Shown: piece after piece, positions 58,626 to 64,000 of the stretch | Layout of the letters: each line of letters starts with the position of its first letter | Position numbering within the stretch: position 1 is the stretch's first letter | Assembly: GCA_947579605.1 (NCBI GenBank) | Contig: OX388317.1 | Coordinates: 23,765,384 to 23,829,383 of the forward strand | Source of the DNA: Athripsodes cinereus | Lineage: Eukaryota; Arthropoda; Insecta; Trichoptera; Leptoceridae | DNA length: 64,000 nucleotides | Direction: 5' to 3' | Made by a program: the position numbers and the translations under genes | The notes under the pieces: model-generated | Database searches by the model: none | Seen by the model: only the letters and a program-made list of their open reading frames with translations | What the model was told of the DNA's origin: nothing

Positions 58626-59437
58626 ATTATAATGCACTCAGTTTGAGTGGTATCATATTTAAATTTCTTATCCTGTTAACAATAAAAATGAGATCCACTT
58701 AAAAGCAACTTTTTATTAGCTTATTAAACGGAAGTTGATTAACTTGCTAATACGTTATTCGTTAATTCCCAAACCTGTTTATTAACATTCTTACTCACTG
58801 TCATAATAATTATAATTGTAAATAATGTTTGTGATAAAAACTGTCTACTGCTGTTTGTTAGTTGCTATTTGTTGTTCGTTGATTTTTCTTTGAGAACATA
58901 ATGATTAGCCGTGATTACATTTTCCTTATCCCCGCCGAAGCATCAGCTCTTAATTACTCCGAATTTTCCTTTTATTCAAAGCAATGTTTCTCTTATTAGA
59001 AATAATATTTTCTTGTTGCCTTGATTATTACCTTTGAATACGAATTAGTTCACTAATTTAATTAATAATTTATCTGATAAATGTTTTTTCTTGAAGTGGG
59101 CTGAGGCTTACATTTAATTTAATTTGTTTTCCTTATCTGTTCTCGGATTTCTGTCTCTTGTGGAAACACGCCTTATTTACCTCACTATTCAATTCGGTTC
59201 CACCTTTTTTCTTAATATGCTTGTTTCGTGAAAGCGAAGTGGGTCGAAGGAGGGAGTTATCGGATCCGGGGTCGCTGGATTCAAAATCCAAGATTACCAT
59301 CTGGCGACCGACTACATACTTGACTACAAGCACCACCAATCTTTGATTAACAAATTTTCATGAAAATAGTTAAATTGTAGTTTTTTACGATTTACAGATT
59401 GACCTAAGATTTTATTTTTATCCATTTGTCTATTCTG
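58626..59437. other. Unassigned AT-rich sequence
   Basis: No gene. Overlapping open frames near 59133-59346 read both strands of one GC-richer stretch that contains a small tggatt-caa-aatcca hairpin. Confidence 0.45.
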
Positions 59438-59490
59438 TCATGTCATATCTCACAAAATGAGGTAGCCAGCGGATCAACTCTATGTAGTTA
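59438..59490 (-). repeat. SINE-like repeat, 3' fragment
   Basis: tgtcatgtcatatctcacaa, then aatgaggtagccagcggatc, match the family's terminal box in reverse orientation. Confidence 0.6.
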
Positions 59491-59856
59491 GTCTGACACA
59501 TGTCGTTATCTCTGTGTAAATAAAAATTGCTCTCCATTTTCTTATGTGTCGAATGTTTTTATTCTCGCTTACTCTATTATTTCTCAACGGTACAAAATTT
59601 ACGAATTTGATTGTTTTAATTTATAAATCAATTAAAATTATTATTATTCGTTTAATTGGTTAATTTTTAAGGTGTGATATTGAATACTTTTAATAAGAAT
59701 ATTGCATTAATTATTTAATTGCGGAAATAAAAATCTCTTTTAACCTCGACAATCGTTCAACACTAATAAATAATAAAGTTTGCAATTATATAATAATATG
59801 TATCGGTATTCCAATGCAGAGAGTTCTACGGCTTTGGATATTTCTTACTTGAATAA

Positions 59857-59859
<3 letters not shown>

Positions 59860-59911
<52 letters not shown>
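59860..59911. repeat. (TA)n microsatellite
   Basis: About 50 bases of uninterrupted TA repeat. The open frames running through it on both strands (YIYIYI...) are artefacts. Confidence 0.97.
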
Positions 59912-59915
<4 letters not shown>

Positions 59916-60055
59916 TTGAAAAGGCTCAAATATGTATTTTTAACGTTGAAAATATGCCATGTAGAAATCCCGTTTTTATGCAAATATGCGTAGGTGTTCT
60001 GAGTTTTTTAAAATGTGAGAGGAGAAATTTGAAATGTCAGTTTACTCAATATATA

Positions 60056-60110
60056 CTATACCCTCACGCTGTGCCCTAAGTAGGGTAGGCATAGAGAATG
60101 GAATGCCATG
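60056..60110 (-). repeat. RTE-like LINE 3' end fragment
   Basis: taccctcacgctgtgcccta, then agtagggtaggcatagagaa, resembles the accatcacgcc...gcggggtaggca end of the antisense RTE LINE at 7141, with an alternative sequence between the two boxes. Probably a related LINE or SINE 3' end. Confidence 0.5.
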
Positions 60111-60200
60111 TAGATCTACTCCTACATATTCAATGTAAATTGTTTAAAAATGTCCTCTATGATTTTATTGGTGCACAACTTGTAAAACTCCATAATTTTA

Positions 60201-60237
60201 TGCAATGCCATAATCATACTATGATTATGGCATTGCA
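60201..60237. repeat. Perfect hairpin, 17-bp arms
   Basis: tgcaatgccataatcat, loop act, then the exact complement atgattatggcattgca. About 70 bases downstream lies a long A run, so the hairpin may belong to the 3' end of a polyadenylated retroelement. Confidence 0.85.
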
Positions 60238-60298
60238 GCCGAAACATATGTCACATTATTTAAAATATTTTTTTGTAAAACAAATAAATTTTAATTTA

Positions 60299-60305
<7 letters not shown>

Positions 60306-60331
<26 letters not shown>
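60306..60331 (+). repeat. Poly-A tract, possible retroelement tail
   Basis: A run of about 26 A bases preceded by acaaataaattttaattt, which holds an AATAAA hexamer 20-odd bases upstream. This is the layout of a reverse-transcribed, polyadenylated RNA end. Confidence 0.6.
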
Positions 60332-60335
<4 letters not shown>

Positions 60336-60609
60336 AAAAATGTCACCTCAAATGATGATCAATTGTAAAAAAAAATTATTCGGTTTAGGTTGAGTCATTT
60401 TTGTTGTTGGGTGGGGGTTGGTATTTCAGTTAAAATAAACGAAAGTATGCATCCATGACAGCAGATTATCAGTAAAATATGCGAAAACCTTATAAAATCA
60501 TAAACTATCCAAGTTCCTTTGTCCTAGTCCCTTTTTCTACCTGTTCTTTTTACTTGCACCTCCTCTCTTCCTTTCTTAAAAAATATAATAAAACTATGTG
60601 TATGAAATT
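60332..60609. other. Unassigned AT-rich sequence
   Basis: Nothing recognised between the poly-A tract and the first hairpin tail module. Confidence 0.5.
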
Positions 60610-60652
60610 GGGCTAGTTTTGAAGAAATTGCGCCTCTGCGATAAACTCCCCC
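60610..60652 (+). repeat. Hairpin tail module, copy A
   Basis: gggctagttttgaagaaatt, then gcgcctctgcgataaactcc, the same module as at 61259 and 61577. It resembles the agttggtagagatcgct..agcgataaggccgcc tail I recall from lepidopteran retroelements. No AATAAA-type end follows this copy. Confidence 0.65.
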
Positions 60653-61258
60653 TCTATATATCGGTTGTATTTGATAGTCATTTTTGTGTTTCTCGATTGG
60701 TGGACCTTACATATATCGTGACAATGAGAATGGTGGAGTTAACGAACGTTGTCCATGGCCACTGAAAATGATCACTCAAGCCAGCCTAGAGTCAATTTTT
60801 AAGGGTTGGGACACTTTTATTTTTTTCACTTCGGAGTAGATTTTATCATTCTTACATTGTGTGAATCCCTTTTTCGGTTTTCCAATTGAGATTTATGATT
60901 GGTTTTGTCGCCTGCGCGTTGTTGCCAAATCCAATTAAACAAAAAAGTAAATTTGTAAAGTTGCGCGTAAATATTCAAAAATGTTTGAGAATTTTCTGAA
61001 TGTGCAAATGTATATCTGCATATGCATATAATCTGGTTTCTAGCGATAGAAATAGTTATAAAATAATAATCATAAGTCGCCTACGTTGAAATCACTGAAT
61101 GATTGTCCAGATTTCACAACAAAGCATTCTTTCCGGGTTGGTCGGTTGATTGTCGTTGACTGTACCGCTCTATGAGTGTTTATTTCATTGTTGTTGCATT
61201 AATGATTATAATTGCAATATTACTTTACTAGATTTAAATCCGGATTCATAAAAGATAT
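60653..61258. other. Unassigned sequence between tail modules
   Basis: No gene recognised. If the modules mark retroelement 3' ends, part of this may be the body of one element, but I cannot delimit it. Confidence 0.4.
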
Positions 61259-61400
61259 GGGTAAGTTGGAAGATATCGCCTCTGCGATAAACTCGCCCAT
61301 TGCACAATATCATTTATTTGTATCAAATTGTTTTATAACTTGGTAATTATGTATGCTTCTTATTGTGCAATAAAGTTTCTTATTACTATTATTACTATTA
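61259..61400 (+). repeat. Hairpin tail module with AATAAA and microsatellite end, copy B
   Basis: gggtaagttggaagatatcg, then cctctgcgataaactcgccc, forms nested stems (tatcgc/gcgata, and gggtaagtt against aactcgccc). It is followed by ttgtgcaataaagtttcttat and a (tta ctatt)n tail ending near 61400. This is the complete layout of a SINE/LINE 3' end. Confidence 0.7.
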
Positions 61401-61576
61401 AAAGATTACAAATTACAGAAATATATCAGGTATATACTGTTCCTACCTTCCTACCTTTCTTCCTACCGTTCCTACCTTTTGGTATCTATATTATGTATGT
61501 AAGTATATTATATCATAAATTATTTTGTTTTATTTATTTATTACTATTTTATTTTAGGTTTTGTTTTTATTTGATG

Positions 61577-61705
61577 AGTTAGTTGGAAGATATCGTGCTT
61601 CTGCGATTAACCAACCCATAGCAGAAAAAAATATGTGTTCAGTTATTAGTGTTTTTTTTTCTCTGTTGTATACTTTTTTGTACAATAAAAATTATTATTG
61701 TTATT
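61577..61705 (+). repeat. Hairpin tail module, copy C
   Basis: gttagttggaagatatcgtg, then cttctgcgattaaccaaccc, followed by ttgtacaataaaaattatta and a (tta)n-like end. Same layout as copy B, more diverged. Confidence 0.65.
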
Positions 61706-62824
61706 ACTTGCTTTACAGCCATTTTAAAGAATGTGATATTAACGAAACGAATATAAAAGATACGAACTTAATGGTTTGAAATATGAATTAGTGAATGGAA
61801 CCATAGATAATGGAAGTTTGGATAATTTGCTGATTGTGCAGATGAGGTATCCATCTGTTGCATAATGTTTTCAAGATTTTCACTTGCACAGGTGTGAAAG
61901 ATCCAGTTAAGTGAGAATACTGCGTTTAAAAAATATACATACATATAAACGAACTGACTAAAATATGTTTATAGTTTCTATTATAGTTTCATGTCGCCGT
62001 TGCACATCTCAGATTCGTTATGATGTTATTTTTGCACCGATAGCTATCTCGGACGCGTGCTGCATCTCTCATTATTCTTCATCTTCGTAATAGTTCTTTC
62101 CTGGTTTTCAGTTCCACGGCCTCGCACGCCATCCGAACCATTCATCTATATGTCCATCCATCCATTGCCGGCCTCTTCGTTGCTTCATATTTACATAGTG
62201 TATTTTTATTAATCGGTTACACGATTATCTGTATGATAAATTAATAATTATCATTGCCATTTTTATTCACGTGTTTCTCATGTCTCATGTTCCATGATTT
62301 TTTTTCTTCTCGAACAATGTTTGTGTTTTTATCTATTTGATGATTGATTAGGTTTGCATGAATTGATACAATTGTATGTTAACAATTGAATGCAGGTATT
62401 CTTGTTTACACTGTGTTACCGTGTTATACAAATAAAATAACATAAAATATTGTATTGAATTATTTTTACAGTTAACCATTGTATGAAGTTCTGTATGTAA
62501 ATTTATTAGAAACACCTACGCACAAAGCCGTCATTAGGGTTTATAAGAGAGAATTTCGCAGCCCTCGGTTGAATAAAACACGCCTCAAGTCCTGTTTGGG
62601 GAACTTCCAAATAAAATGACGTTGTCTTTTCTAAGTCTATAGATATACAAAACGAAAGACGTGTCTCTTGCGTTTTTTAAATATGTAGTAGGACGAAACG
62701 CTTCAATTTATCCAATTATGGAGTCATACGACTTGTTCACCAAACAATTAATATCGTATATGATGCGTTGGTCAAAATTTACACAGGATATGGTTAATGT
62801 ATTAAAGTTTTCCACATGGTAGCA
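61706..62824. other. Unassigned AT-rich sequence
   Basis: No gene recognised. A GC-richer patch at 62110-62185 (ccacggcctcgcacgccatc...) is unassigned. Confidence 0.45.
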
Positions 62825-63300
62825 ACACATTTATTTTTTTATTTATTTACGGCTTATTAGCCTTTTACACAATATTTTTTTACATAGGTACAATATCTTA
62901 AGAAAACCTAGGTAACAAATACAAAATTAACAAATCAATATTACAAACATCTATCATTACAATTTTAAAATAAAACAACAGAAGGCAACCGAAATAAAAT
63001 ATCAATAGATAAAATTAATAGAAATTTAACAGAATCTGATTAAATAATACTTCAGCAAATGAATTTAAAATGTTTTAGAAGTAGGTATACACACTTAGAA
63101 CAAAAGAAAAATATTTAAAATTTAAAAAAAACATGCATCATATGTAATTTATTGACATTCATATATTTACGTGGTGTATGGCTACAAAGTCTTATTCTTT
63201 GGGTGAGTAGTCTCGTGGATTTTGGATCTTTAATCAACATTTTAGCACTCATGGGATTAGTCAGTATTGCATCTTCTACGTCTATTTAATTAATTTTGTG
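62825..63300 (-). mobile_element. Possible Jockey-like LINE 3' end, antisense
   Basis: The low-coordinate end, atttatttttttatttattt followed by acggcttattagcc, is the complement of a ggctaataagccgtaaataa(at)n end that I associate with insect LINEs. Further in, the minus strand reads STRLLTQRIRLCSHTPRKYM and NVN, which resembles the last residues of Jockey-type ORFs. Both signals are weak alone; together they favour a truncated LINE. Confidence 0.45.
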
Positions 63301-64000
63301 CAATACAGATATGATATTTTAGTTCCATTTCAGTCCTCTATAATATGGAGTAACCATATTTAAATTCAAAAATTTCGATCTGAATTTAGACGTAGGTTAG
63401 AGATCTTTATTAATTTTGCGCAATAATCTAAATAAGCGGTTATCTGTAACGAAATCTGAATTGAATTTAAATTTCCTTCGAAGTCAATATTCACGTTTGA
63501 GGATTGCGAGCATCGTGTTTGTTTGTAGTCTTCCGCACACATTAATCTATAACGTGTTCCCTGTTAGAAATTTATATTTCTGTTATATTTTATGAACATA
63601 CAAACGCTTATTCCGTTTATGAAATGGAAAATTTTACGATCATTTATTAAGTAGGTACCTTATTGTAAATTTTCTTTGAGACTTTATGTTTTAGAAATTC
63701 CATTTACATATCAATAAACTGTGTGTTTTATGCGTCCGTTCGTTTTATTGAATATCGCTGTGATATGACGACGTGCTTTAATCAATAACAAATTAGTCGC
63801 CAGTAATAATTCGGTAAGTACCAAAGCTCGCTACACATGATCATACGACTTCCGGTCCGCTGAAAAAAGACGTCTATCTGTCAACCTATTTTTAACAAGT
63901 GACTTCTATAGATATTAACTTCAAATATCTTATCATAACGCAGTTTATACGTGTAATTATCTAAAATAAGCTATCTACTTATAATTTAACATCTTTTATC
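63301..64000. other. Unassigned AT-rich sequence
   Basis: No gene or repeat recognised up to the window edge. Confidence 0.5.

Noticed and set aside
59786..60079. Open frames through the (TA)n tract on both strands
   Set aside because: YIYIYI repeats are microsatellite artefacts.

Overview
The window is AT-rich eukaryotic DNA in which I find no convincing host protein-coding gene, rRNA or functional tRNA. It is a repeat-filled intergenic region or part of a very large intron. The mix of elements points to an insect, most likely a moth or butterfly: a BEL/Pao retrotransposon, RTE-type LINEs whose antisense 3' end carries a gcggggtaggca box next to a catacatacata tail, a Tc1 element, a hAT element, tRNA-derived SINE pieces, and frequent GTAGGTA runs. 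The species call is an inference from familiar repeat motifs; no search was run.

Layout. 1-16 kb: a foldback element at the left edge; a complete but broken Tc1 transposon (4643-6412, TA target duplication, apparent 201-bp intron); an old antisense RTE LINE (7124-7826); a possible exon of another transposase (8040-8166); a second foldback; and a long, nearly open LINE ORF (12112-14748) with an in-frame 78-bp tandem duplication in its endonuclease. 16-36 kb: mostly sequence I cannot assign, with scattered SINE-like copies, several foldback/MITE-like elements (16740, 24368, 28169, 29190) and two tRNA-Lys-like SINE pieces. 36-48 kb: LINE 3' fragments (36860, 39935, 40428, 45178), a 1456-bp non-autonomous hAT element with an 8-bp target duplication (40909-42364), and a cluster of copies of one short repeat. 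48-56 kb: a complete, apparently intact BEL/Pao LTR retrotransposon (48986-56040) with near-identical LTRs and a 5-bp target duplication. 56-64 kb: SINE fragments, a (TA)n tract, three copies of a hairpin-bearing tail module and an antisense LINE 3' end.

The elements suggest a working parasite network. Autonomous-type elements encode reverse transcriptase, integrase or transposase (BEL/Pao, LINEs, Tc1), and non-autonomous repeats appear to borrow their ends. The clearest case is a SINE-like family, at about fifteen places, whose 3' end resembles the 3' end of the antisense RTE LINE at 7.1 kb. Nothing here looks like a new multi-gene system. The best candidates for novelty are that SINE-like family, the perfect palindromic foldback at 29.2 kb, the intron-bearing Tc1 transposase and the tRNA-Tyr-like primer site of the BEL/Pao element.
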